Assembly (NCBI RefSeq): GCF_015277895.1
Contig: NZ_CP063815.1
Span: forward strand, 2,604,001 to 2,668,000
Reading direction: 5' to 3'
DNA length: 64,000 bases
Source: Microbacterium abyssi
GTDB taxonomy: Bacteria; Actinomycetota; Actinomycetes; Actinomycetales; Microbacteriaceae
Shown here: positions 21,591 through 29,403 of the stretch, piece by piece
Layout of the letters: the number at the start of each line of letters is the position of its first letter
How positions within the stretch are numbered: position 1 is the first letter of the stretch
The notes under the pieces: model-generated
What the model saw: the letters and a program-made list of their open reading frames with translations, nothing else
Database searches by the model: none
Told to the model about the DNA's origin: nothing
Program-made: the position numbers and the translations under genes

Positions 21591-22816
21591 GCGTCTTCTC
21601 CCGACAGGCTGTCGACCGACCCTGAAGCCCCGATGGACCCGGGGTTCCCGATCGGCAATGTCCCATGAACCACGAACTGGCCGCCTTCGCGATCCGCGCG
21701 CAGCGAGCCGCCGATCAGCTGCGCACGCTCCCGCATGCCGACGATCCCATGACCGCCCGCCGTTCCCACGGCAGTCGTACCGATTGCGTTGCGAACCTCG
21801 AGGTCGACGCGGTCCGGCATCCATGCCAGCCGCACGTCGACGACGCCGCCCTTCCCGTGCCGGATCGCGTTGGTGAGCGCCTCCTGCAGGATCCGGTACA
21901 CCGCGAGCTGCACAGCCGCGGGCGGCTCCCCCGGCGGCATCGGATCGACCATGACCCGCGGCTCGATCCCCGCCTGCCGCACGTGCTCGAACAGCTGCTC
22001 GAGGTCGGCGATGGTCGGCTGCGGTCCGTCGCCCTGGCGGTGGCGCAGCTGGGTGAGCAGCATCCGGACGTCCGACAGCGCGGCACGCGCCGTCTGCGAG
22101 ACAGTGCTGAGCGTCTCGGTCGCGATCTCGGGCGCGGACGCCGCGGCGTATCGCGCGCCGTCCGACTGGGCGATGATCACCGCGAGCGAGTGGGCGACGA
22201 CATCGTGCATGTCACGGGCGATGCGCACCCGCTCCTGCTCCTCTGACGCCGCGATCTCGGCGCGTGCCTGCGCCTCTCGGCTCGTCCGCCACCGCAGCAC
22301 CATGCGCCAGCCGAAGCCGCCGAGCCACGGCGCGCCGAGCGCGAGAACGCTGATGATGCCGAAGAACACGATGTTGATGATCGTGCTCGTGACGCTGACC
22401 CCGGTGAGCAGCCCGTTCACGAGGACCAGGTACAGCGAGGCGATGAACCCGCCGGCGATGACGGATGCCAGGCCCGCCCAGAACGTCCGCGTGGCACCCC
22501 ACGCCGCGGTGGCGTAGAGCACACCCAGGATCGCGACGTTGATCGGCAGTGGCCCCAGGCCTGCCGACATCTGCACGAGGGCGCCCACCCAGGCGACACA
22601 GAGCGCGACGCCGGGAGCCAACCGGCCGACCGCGACCGCGCCGCACTGCAGCAGCCCGGCGACGACCACCGCGGCGATGGCCACCGCGTCGGAGGTGCTC
22701 GTGCTCAGACTGCCCGGAGCGTAGAACGCCAGCGACCCGGGCACGACCAGCGCGAAAAGCACGAACGCCCCGACGATGTCGAGGACGAGGGAGGCGCGGG
22801 AAAGCGGGCGGATCAC
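21587..22816 (-). CDS. Sensor histidine kinase, HisKA_3 type
   Basis: This membrane kinase of 409 residues has about five N-terminal helices with very short external loops, as in intramembrane-sensing kinases. The dimerisation and phosphoacceptor motif RIARDMHDVVAHSL places the phosphorylated His at residue 204. An HATPase region follows with AVQLAVYRILQEALTNAIRHG and GHGIVGMRERAQLIGG. The start is a GTG six bases after TACCGT with no usable spacing for a ribosome site, so the transcript is probably leaderless. It is coupled to the response regulator. With no large sensor domain, it may sense through the adjacent ABC system. Confidence 0.94.
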   Translation of the reverse strand: MIRPLSRASLVLDIVGAFVLFALVVPGSLAFYAPGSLSTSTSDAVAIAAVVVAGLLQCGAVAVGRLAPGVALCVAWVGALVQMSAGLGPLPINVAILGVLYATAAWGATRTFWAGLASVIAGGFIASLYLVLVNGLLTGVSVTSTIINIVFFGIISVLALGAPWLGGFGWRMVLRWRTSREAQARAEIAASEEQERVRIARDMHDVVAHSLAVIIAQSDGARYAAASAPEIATETLSTVSQTARAALSDVRMLLTQLRHRQGDGPQPTIADLEQLFEHVRQAGIEPRVMVDPMPPGEPPAAVQLAVYRILQEALTNAIRHGKGGVVDVRLAWMPDRVDLEVRNAIGTTAVGTAGGHGIVGMRERAQLIGGSLRADREGGQFVVHGTLPIGNPGSIGASGSVDSLSGEDA

Positions 22817-22822
22817 TCCTTC

Positions 22823-22828
22823 ACGGTA
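22823..22828 (-). promoter_or_regulatory. Leaderless -10 element TACCGT
   Basis: TACCGT (minus strand) ends six bases before the GTG of the sensor kinase gene. Confidence 0.5.
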
Positions 22829-22871
22829 CGCGAGGGATGGTTCCGCAGCATCCGCCTGAGGATGTATCCGG

Positions 22872-24023
22872 TCAGTGCAGCTCGGCGGCGATCCGGCGGA
22901 TCGTCTCGCGGTCGGGCTTGCCCGACGGCAACGTGGCGAGCTCGTCGACGAGGATCAGCCGTGCAGGGCGAGCGGGTTTTCCGATCTCGGCGGCGACGGC
23001 CGCGCGCGCGTGCTCGAGCTGCTCGGACTCGCTGCGGCGCAGCGCCCCACCTCGCGGCGCGACGATGACGGATGCCTCACCCCACCGCGGGTCGTCGACG
23101 CCGACGACGACAGCGCCGGTGAGGCCGGGGATGCCGCGGACGATGCGCTCGACCCGGTCGAGGGAGACGTTGATGCCACCGGAGACGATGACGTTGTCGG
23201 CGCGGCCGTGCACGCGCACGACGCCGTCCTCGACGATGCCGAGGTCGCCGGTGCGATACCAGCGGATCCCATGCTCGTCGCGGGTGAAGATCCGTGCGGT
23301 GAGCGCCGCGTCGCCTAGGTAGCCGTCGGCGAGCATGGGACCGGCGATCTGCAGCTCGCCGTCGACAGTGCGCACCGCGACCTTGTCGAGCGGGATGCCG
23401 TCGTACACGCAGCCACCGCTGGTCTCGGTCGAGCCGTAGGTGCGCACGAGGCGCGCTCCGAGCTCGGCTGCGCGCTCACGGACGGGCTGCGGCAGGGACT
23501 GTCCCCCGACGAGGATCGCCTGGTACGCCTGGAGTGCAGCGAGGACGGTCGGGTCGTCCGCGGCATCCACCAGAGTGGCGATCTGCGCGGGGACGAGGGA
23601 CGTGAACAGGGGCGTCCCGGCGAGCATGCCGAGCGTCGCCTCGGCGAAGGCGCGGGGCGAGAAGCTGCCGTGCAGGACCACGGGGGTGGTGCCGGAGAGG
23701 ATCGAACGCACCAGCACCTGGAGGCCGGCGACGTAGCCGGCGGGCAGGGCGAGCAGCCACCTGCCGGATCCGATCCGCTCGGCCGTGGATTCGGCGCCGG
23801 CGCGCAGCGCCTCACCGCTCAGCACGACGCGCTTCGGGATGCCGGTCGATCCGGACGTGCCGATCACCACGGCTGTGCCCTCTTCGACCTCGGCGCGCTG
23901 ATCGCCCAGCATCCCGAGCCCGATCGCGGGGCCGCCGTCGAGCGCGCGGACGAGCATATCCCTCAGCTCCCCCACATCGTCCCCCGTCGTCGCCACCAGC
24001 TCGCGAGACTTCGCTTGTGTCAT
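22872..24023 (-). CDS. menE: o-Succinylbenzoate-CoA ligase
   Basis: This enzyme activates o-succinylbenzoate to its CoA ester in menaquinone synthesis. It is 383 residues, short for an acyl-CoA synthetase but normal for actinobacterial MenE. The AMP-binding motif VVIGTSGSTGIPKRV lies near the N-terminus, followed by TYGSTETSGGCVYDG, the YRTGDLG motif and a C-terminal lysine motif LPSGKPDRET. I prefer ATG 24023, with GAGG eight bases before it; ATG 24047 is an alternative. menB lies 52 bases upstream on the same strand, which supports the assignment. Confidence 0.93.
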   Translation of the reverse strand: MTQAKSRELVATTGDDVGELRDMLVRALDGGPAIGLGMLGDQRAEVEEGTAVVIGTSGSTGIPKRVVLSGEALRAGAESTAERIGSGRWLLALPAGYVAGLQVLVRSILSGTTPVVLHGSFSPRAFAEATLGMLAGTPLFTSLVPAQIATLVDAADDPTVLAALQAYQAILVGGQSLPQPVRERAAELGARLVRTYGSTETSGGCVYDGIPLDKVAVRTVDGELQIAGPMLADGYLGDAALTARIFTRDEHGIRWYRTGDLGIVEDGVVRVHGRADNVIVSGGINVSLDRVERIVRGIPGLTGAVVVGVDDPRWGEASVIVAPRGGALRRSESEQLEHARAAVAAEIGKPARPARLILVDELATLPSGKPDRETIRRIAAELH

Positions 24024-24075
24024 GCTCAGTGCCTCGTTCCGTGACATAGGTGAAGTCTCGCGGGCGGTCGGGGGA

Positions 24076-24975
<900 letters not shown>

Positions 24976-24981
24976 GGCTCC

Positions 24982-24987
24982 AGCCTA
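24982..24987 (-). promoter_or_regulatory. Leaderless -10 element TAGGCT
   Basis: TAGGCT (minus strand) ends six bases before the ATG of menB. Confidence 0.55.
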
Positions 24988-25010
24988 TTCCGCGCGCTGC
25001 GCGCGCATGA

Positions 25011-26009
25011 TCACACGACCGCGCGCTGCGCGCGCCGCGTCTTGAGCCAGCCGTCGATGATGTCCCAGACCGCGACGCCGACGATCACGACGGCCAGCAG
25101 GACCGCGAGGATCCGGCCCACCTCGGAGGGCACGTCCGCTCGTCCGAGCGTGAAGTCCAGGAAGTCCGGGTTCAGCAGCCGGCCGCTGATCAGCAGATAA
25201 AGCGCCCCGGCCGCGAACACGATCGCGAGCACGGTGTTCAGCATCGCGAACCCCGGGCGCCAGCCGCGACCGGCGTAGATCGCGATCGCGAGCGCCGCTT
25301 CGACGCCCATGAGGATCAGGCCGCCGCCGATCCACCACGGCCACAGCTCCGGGTTCAGGATGGGCATGGCCGACGTCTGCGACCCGAGCCCGATCCCCAC
25401 GTCGACGCTGTCCGCAGAGACCAGCACGAAGCCGATGAAGCGGTCCCACAGCAGGACGCCGGCCATGATGCCGAGGAACACCAGCGACGCGATGAGGTCA
25501 CCGCGACCGGCACCGGTCTCCTGGGGCTCCGGCAGCGAATCGACCGACCACTTCACGCCGGTGTCGGCGCCGGTGCGCTCCAGGATGAAGAACACCAGCG
25601 TCGTCCAGAAGCCGATGTGCACGATCGTGGTGATGCCGACCACGAAGAATTGCCCGATGATCTCGCCGACGGGCTTGTCGACGATCATGTTCGCGATCGT
25701 CACCCCCGCCGCGGCGCAGATCGGACCGATGATCCACAGCAGCTTCAGCAGCCGCCACCAGGTGAGGTAGTACTTCGGCCCGATCAGGTGCAGCGGGCGG
25801 TCGGCGTAGCCGGCGGCCAGGACCGCGGGGTCGCCGAGCTCCGTGAGTACGGTGCGCTCGGCGTCCACCTTCGGCTCGCCCTGATCGGTGCGCGCCTCGA
25901 CGGCGTCGCCGATGGATGCTTCGAGCTCTGCGCGCACGTCGCTCTGCGCTTCGGGGTTCAGGGACTTCGTCACGGCGCTGATGTAGCGCTCGGTGAGGGT
26001 TGCAGCCAT
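25011..26009 (-). CDS. PadR-linked membrane protein with HAAS-like N-terminal domain
   Basis: This 332-residue protein starts with a soluble helical domain (about residues 1-75: RYISAVTKSLNPEAQSDVRAELEASIGDAVEAR) like the HAAS signalling domain often coupled to PadR regulators. Six or more membrane helices follow, then a short basic tail (KTRRAQRAVV). The function is unknown; such proteins are thought to be targets or partners of the PadR repressor. The ATG lies two bases after the PadR stop, with AGGAGG upstream inside the PadR gene, so the two are translated from one transcript. Confidence 0.75.
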   Translation of the reverse strand: MAATLTERYISAVTKSLNPEAQSDVRAELEASIGDAVEARTDQGEPKVDAERTVLTELGDPAVLAAGYADRPLHLIGPKYYLTWWRLLKLLWIIGPICAAAGVTIANMIVDKPVGEIIGQFFVVGITTIVHIGFWTTLVFFILERTGADTGVKWSVDSLPEPQETGAGRGDLIASLVFLGIMAGVLLWDRFIGFVLVSADSVDVGIGLGSQTSAMPILNPELWPWWIGGGLILMGVEAALAIAIYAGRGWRPGFAMLNTVLAIVFAAGALYLLISGRLLNPDFLDFTLGRADVPSEVGRILAVLLAVVIVGVAVWDIIDGWLKTRRAQRAVV

Positions 26010-26011
26010 GA

Positions 26012-26356
26012 TCAGTCCTCCTGCTCAGGGGTGTCTTCGGTGAGAGTGGCGATCGCTTCGGTGAGCGAGGCCCATTCGGTCGTGAGGGTGTCGGCGAGGC
26101 GGATGCCGGCATCCGAGGTGCGATAGAACTTGCGAGGCCGTGCCTCGTCGGTGTTCCACTCGCTGGTGAGGTACTCCTGCTTCTCGAGGCGGCGCAGGAG
26201 CGGGTACAGCGTATTCGCGTCGGTGGCGAAGCCGTGACGCCCGAGGTCCTCGAGCAGCCCGTAGCCGTAGCCGGGGGTGCGCAGCAGCTGGAGGCACGCG
26301 AGCACCACCGTGCCGCGACGCAGCTCCTGCAGGTGAGTGTCGAGGGTTTCGTCCAT
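26012..26356 (-). CDS. PadR-family transcriptional regulator
   Basis: This is a small winged-helix repressor of 114 residues. It shows the PadR pattern: LRRGTVVLACLQLLRTPGYGYGLLEDL, then ANTLYPLLRRLEKQEYLTSEW and a basic wing (RKFYRTSDAG). It probably represses itself and the HAAS-type membrane gene downstream. ATG 26356 is preferred over a GTG at 26365 because the promoter places transcription start almost on the ATG. A perfect inverted repeat lies between the -35 and -10 elements, as expected for autorepression. Confidence 0.92.
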   Translation of the reverse strand: MDETLDTHLQELRRGTVVLACLQLLRTPGYGYGLLEDLGRHGFATDANTLYPLLRRLEKQEYLTSEWNTDEARPRKFYRTSDAGIRLADTLTTEWASLTEAIATLTEDTPEQED

Positions 26357-26363
26357 GCCCGTC

Positions 26364-26393
26364 ACATTACTGTGTAAGACACACTATTGTCAA
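26364..26393 (-). promoter_or_regulatory. PadR promoter with embedded operator
   Basis: TTGACA (26388-26393) and TAATGT (26364-26369) are separated by 18 bases. The spacer contains the perfect palindrome TGTGTAAGACACA at 26371-26383. The operator would block RNA polymerase and also lies 50 bases before the divergent GNAT gene. Confidence 0.7.
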
Positions 26394-26420
26394 TCACCCA
26401 TTGATGGACTCGCAGCGGGG

Positions 26421-26426
26421 TACGGT
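26421..26426 (+). promoter_or_regulatory. Leaderless -10 element TACGGT
   Basis: TACGGT ends six bases before the ATG of the GNAT gene at 26433. Confidence 0.5.
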
Positions 26427-26432
26427 TGCAGG

Positions 26433-27446
26433 ATGCTGCAACTCAGCCAGGTCGACCCGTTCGACGACACCGCGGTGGATCTGTGGTGGGAGATCTATGC
26501 CGCCGCCGAACGCGCGGATCGCGGGGCGCACACGGCTGTGTGGACACGCGACGAGTCACGGCATGAACTGCGGCAGCAGACGGACACGGTCGAGCGGCGG
26601 GCATACCTCGCGCTGTTCGACGGAGAAGTCGTCGCCTCGGCACGCCTGGCCCTCCCCCTGCGCGACAATCTGCGCACCGCCAGCCTCGGTGTGCACGTCG
26701 CGCCCCAGCGGCGACGACGCGGCACCGGAACAGCGGTGCTCAGCGCGATTGAGGCGGCGGCGAGGGATGCCGGTCGCAGCATCCTGAAGTCCAGCGCGTC
26801 GTGGCCCTACGCCGCGGGCGACGACGGTGCCGGCATCCCGGGCCGGGAGTTCGCGCGACGCCATGGCTACACCCTCGCGCTCGGAGACGTGCAGAGCCGC
26901 CTGCGACTGCCGATCGACGCCGACCTGCTCGACGGTCTCGAGGCGGAGGCCGCAGCCCGCTCGGCCGCATACCGGCTGCGCTCCTGGATCGGCAGCGCGC
27001 CGAGCGATGTCGTCCACGGCTGGGCTGAGCTGGATGCCGCGGTCGAGACGGAGGCGCCGGTCGGCGACCTCGACATCGAGCCTTCGGCCGTCGACGTCGC
27101 GGAGATCAGGGCGAACGAGGCGCTGCTCGCCCAGCAGAATCGCCGCAGCTACGGAACCGTCGCGCTGGATGCAGAGGGGCGCGTGGTGGCCCACACGCAA
27201 CTGGTCGTGTCCGGCGACGACGGGAACGCGTACCAGTGGGGCACGCTGGTACGCAGCGAAGCCCGCGGGCACCGGCTCGGCATGTCCGTCAAGATCGCGA
27301 ATCTGCGGATGCTGCAGGAGTACGCCTCGGATGTGCGCTCGGTGTACACGTACAACGCCGGCGTCAACCGGCACATGCTGGACATCAACCGCCGCCTGGG
27401 CTTCGCACCGTCCGAACGCATGGGCGAGTTCCAGAAGAAGCTGTAG
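26433..27446 (+). CDS. Tandem GNAT-type N-acetyltransferase
   Basis: This 337-residue protein has two GNAT-like halves. The first has the acetyl-CoA loop VAPQRRRRGTGTAVLSAIEAAARDAG near residues 88-113. The second has VRSEARGHRLGMSVKIANLRMLQEY and an Asn-rich NAGVNRHMLDINRRLGF ending, which is typical of two-domain actinobacterial GNAT proteins such as those related to mycothiol synthase or Eis-like enzymes. The acceptor is unknown. ATG 26433 follows TACGGT by six bases. It is divergent from the PadR gene and could share its control region. Confidence 0.85.
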   Translation: MLQLSQVDPFDDTAVDLWWEIYAAAERADRGAHTAVWTRDESRHELRQQTDTVERRAYLALFDGEVVASARLALPLRDNLRTASLGVHVAPQRRRRGTGTAVLSAIEAAARDAGRSILKSSASWPYAAGDDGAGIPGREFARRHGYTLALGDVQSRLRLPIDADLLDGLEAEAAARSAAYRLRSWIGSAPSDVVHGWAELDAAVETEAPVGDLDIEPSAVDVAEIRANEALLAQQNRRSYGTVALDAEGRVVAHTQLVVSGDDGNAYQWGTLVRSEARGHRLGMSVKIANLRMLQEYASDVRSVYTYNAGVNRHMLDINRRLGFAPSERMGEFQKKL

Positions 27447-27458
27447 CGGGGCAGCGCG

Positions 27459-27517
27459 TTCAGATCGCGCAATTCGCCGTTATGCACGCGGCAGAACGGC
27501 AGAATATGCGATCTGAA
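27459..27517. repeat. Nested inverted repeat between GNAT gene and menC
   Basis: Outer arms TTCAGATCGC (27459-27468) and GCGATCTGAA (27508-27517) pair perfectly, and inner arms GCCGTT and AACGGC pair inside them. It starts 12 bases after the GNAT stop and may end that transcript, but has no T-run. Confidence 0.7.
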
Positions 27518-27543
27518 TCACTGGGCGGGGCAGAATGGGCAGC

Positions 27544-28527
27544 ATGACACCGGGACTGGATGACCTGCTCGAGACGGCCCGGGTGGTCGCGCTGCCGATG
27601 ACGACGCGCTTCCGCGGCGTGGACGTGCGCGAAGCGCTGCTCTTCGAGGGTCCGGAGGGCTGGGCCGAGTTCTCGCCGTTCGTCGAGTACGCGGATGCCG
27701 AGGCGTCCGCCTGGCTCGCCGCAGCCGCCGACTACGCGTGGAACTCGCAGCCGGCACCGCTGCGCGACCGGATCCCGGTCAACGCCACGGTGCCCGCGGC
27801 TGACGCAGCCCACGTCGCCGAGATCCTGGAGCGCTTCCCCGGATGCCGTACCGCCAAGGTTAAAGTCGCGGACCCCGGCCAACAGCTGTCCGACGACGTC
27901 GCCCGCGTCCGCGCGGTGCGCGAGGCGCTGGGACCGGAGGGCCGCATCCGCATCGATGCCAACGCCGCCTGGAACGTCGACGAGGCCGAGCGCGCCCTGC
28001 ATGCCCTCGCCGAGTTCGACCTCGAGTACGCCGAGCAGCCGTGCGCCACGGTCGACGAGCTGGCAGAGCTGCGCACGCGCATCAAGTACATGGGCATCCC
28101 GATCGCCGCGGACGAGAGCATCCGCAAGTCGGACGATCCTCTCGCGGTCGCCAGGGCCGGCGCCGCCGACCTGATCGTGATCAAGGCGCCGCCGCTCGGC
28201 GGCATCACGCACGCGCTGCAGATCGTCGTCGCGGCGGGTCTCCCGGCGGTGGTCTCCAGTGCACTCGACACGGCGGTCGGCCTCAGTCAGGGCGCGGCTC
28301 TCGCCGCGGCGCTCCCACACCTCGACTACGACTGCGGCCTGGGCACCGGAGCCCTGTTCGCCCAGGACGTCGCCGACCTCTCGCCGGTCGACGGCGCGAT
28401 CCCCGTGGGCCGCGTCACGCCGGATGCCGCGCGGCTCGACCGCTTCTCAGCATCCGCCGAGCGCACGGAGTGGTGGCTCGATCGTCTGCGGCGCTGCCAC
28501 GCGCTGCTCGCGGCATCCGCCAGCTGA
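27544..28527 (+). CDS. menC: o-Succinylbenzoate synthase
   Basis: MenC dehydrates the cyclohexadiene intermediate to o-succinylbenzoate in menaquinone synthesis. The 327-residue protein belongs to the enolase superfamily: catalytic Lys in TAKVKVAD, metal ligands in RIDANAAW, EYAEQP and AADES, and the second Lys in VIKAPPLGG. The start ATG 27544 lies seven bases after CAGAAT; an in-frame ATG nine bases earlier (27535) is possible. It completes the MenE/MenB/MenC set but is separated from menB-menE by three unrelated genes on both strands. Confidence 0.94.
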   Translation: MTPGLDDLLETARVVALPMTTRFRGVDVREALLFEGPEGWAEFSPFVEYADAEASAWLAAAADYAWNSQPAPLRDRIPVNATVPAADAAHVAEILERFPGCRTAKVKVADPGQQLSDDVARVRAVREALGPEGRIRIDANAAWNVDEAERALHALAEFDLEYAEQPCATVDELAELRTRIKYMGIPIAADESIRKSDDPLAVARAGAADLIVIKAPPLGGITHALQIVVAAGLPAVVSSALDTAVGLSQGAALAAALPHLDYDCGLGTGALFAQDVADLSPVDGAIPVGRVTPDAARLDRFSASAERTEWWLDRLRRCHALLAASAS

Positions 28528-28529
28528 GC

Positions 28530-28598
28530 GCGAGAATCGCCGTACGCCGCGAGAATCGTGCTGCCAGCGCGAGTTTCGCGCGGCAAGGCAATTCTCGC
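28530..28598. repeat. Repeat family B, copy 1
   Basis: Nested inverted arms: GCGAGAATCGCC (28530-28541) with GGCAATTCTCGC (28587-28598), and CGAGAATCGTGCTGCC with GGCAAGGCAATTCTCG. It lies between convergent menC and the TetR gene. Related copies are at 44589-44633 and 48719-48757. Confidence 0.8.
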
Positions 28599-28606
28599 GG
28601 CCGGGG

Positions 28607-29239
28607 TCAGCCCTCAGCGGGCGCGATGATCAGGTCGACGAGCTGACCCAGCGCCTCGGCACCGGCACGGTGCAGCTTCTCGCCATCCCAGCCCGACACC
28701 GCGGCACGGGCCATGCAGCCCTCCCACTGGACCGTGAGCATCTGCGCGGCCGTCGGCACATCGACGCGCAGCGCGAACAGCCCCGAGTCGACGATGCCCT
28801 GGACGATGCCCTCGATGCTCGCGATCATGGCCCGATCCTGCGCGAGATAGGCCTTGCCGAACTCCTCGTCCCGCAGCGCCCGGATGCGGATCTCGCTCAT
28901 CATGAGCACGCTGAGCCTGTCGTCCAGCCCGGAATCCATGACCCGCTGCACGAGCGCCGTGGGATCGGCGTCGCCGCTGAGCACTCCCGTGGCGACGAAC
29001 TCCTCGATCCGCCCGCGCACGGATGCCAGCCGCTGCTCGGCGACAGAGGATGCGAGCTCGAGGAACAGCTCGTCCTTGGACGCGAAGTTGGAATAGAAGG
29101 CTCCGCGCGTGAAGCCGGCGCGCTCGCAGATCGCCTCGACGCTGGCGCCTTCCAGACCGGCCTCGGCGAAGACCTGCGCCGCGGCATCCATCAGTCGCGC
29201 CCGCGTGTTCTCACGCCGCCTCGTCACGGGAATCGTCAT
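28607..29239 (-). CDS. TetR-family regulator of the MmpL operon
   Basis: This 210-residue protein has a TetR N-terminal DNA-binding domain: RARLMDAAAQVFAEAGLEGASVEAICERAGFTRGAFYSNFASKDELF. The C-terminal ligand domain is helical and unassigned. ATG 29239 is preceded by AGGAGGG; a longer frame to 29320 would add Cys-rich residues and overlap the control region. The gene is divergent from the MmpL-type exporter, and two palindromes in the shared gap are its likely operators. It probably represses the exporter and itself until a ligand binds. Confidence 0.93.
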   Translation of the reverse strand: MTIPVTRRRENTRARLMDAAAQVFAEAGLEGASVEAICERAGFTRGAFYSNFASKDELFLELASSVAEQRLASVRGRIEEFVATGVLSGDADPTALVQRVMDSGLDDRLSVLMMSEIRIRALRDEEFGKAYLAQDRAMIASIEGIVQGIVDSGLFALRVDVPTAAQMLTVQWEGCMARAAVSGWDGEKLHRAGAEALGQLVDLIIAPAEG

Positions 29240-29338
29240 CGAACCCTCCTCCCTCCCATCATTGCGGAAATGCGATGCATTGAGCCTGCCGAAATGTTCA
29301 CATCCGCCGCACAGTTTCACACCCCCGGCTCAACGTAG

Positions 29339-29372
29339 GATACACAGGTGTATCGGATACATCTCTGTATCC
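29339..29372. promoter_or_regulatory. Two adjacent palindromic operators
   Basis: GATACAC-AG-GTGTATC (29339-29354) is directly followed by GGATACA-TCTC-TGTATCC (29355-29372). Both are perfect palindromes sharing the half-site GATACA. They lie between the TetR gene and the MmpL gene, 32 bases before the GTG of the latter. Confidence 0.85.
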
Positions 29373-29403
29373 AAGTCTCCCATCCGTGCTCTCGGAGGAT
29401 CCT

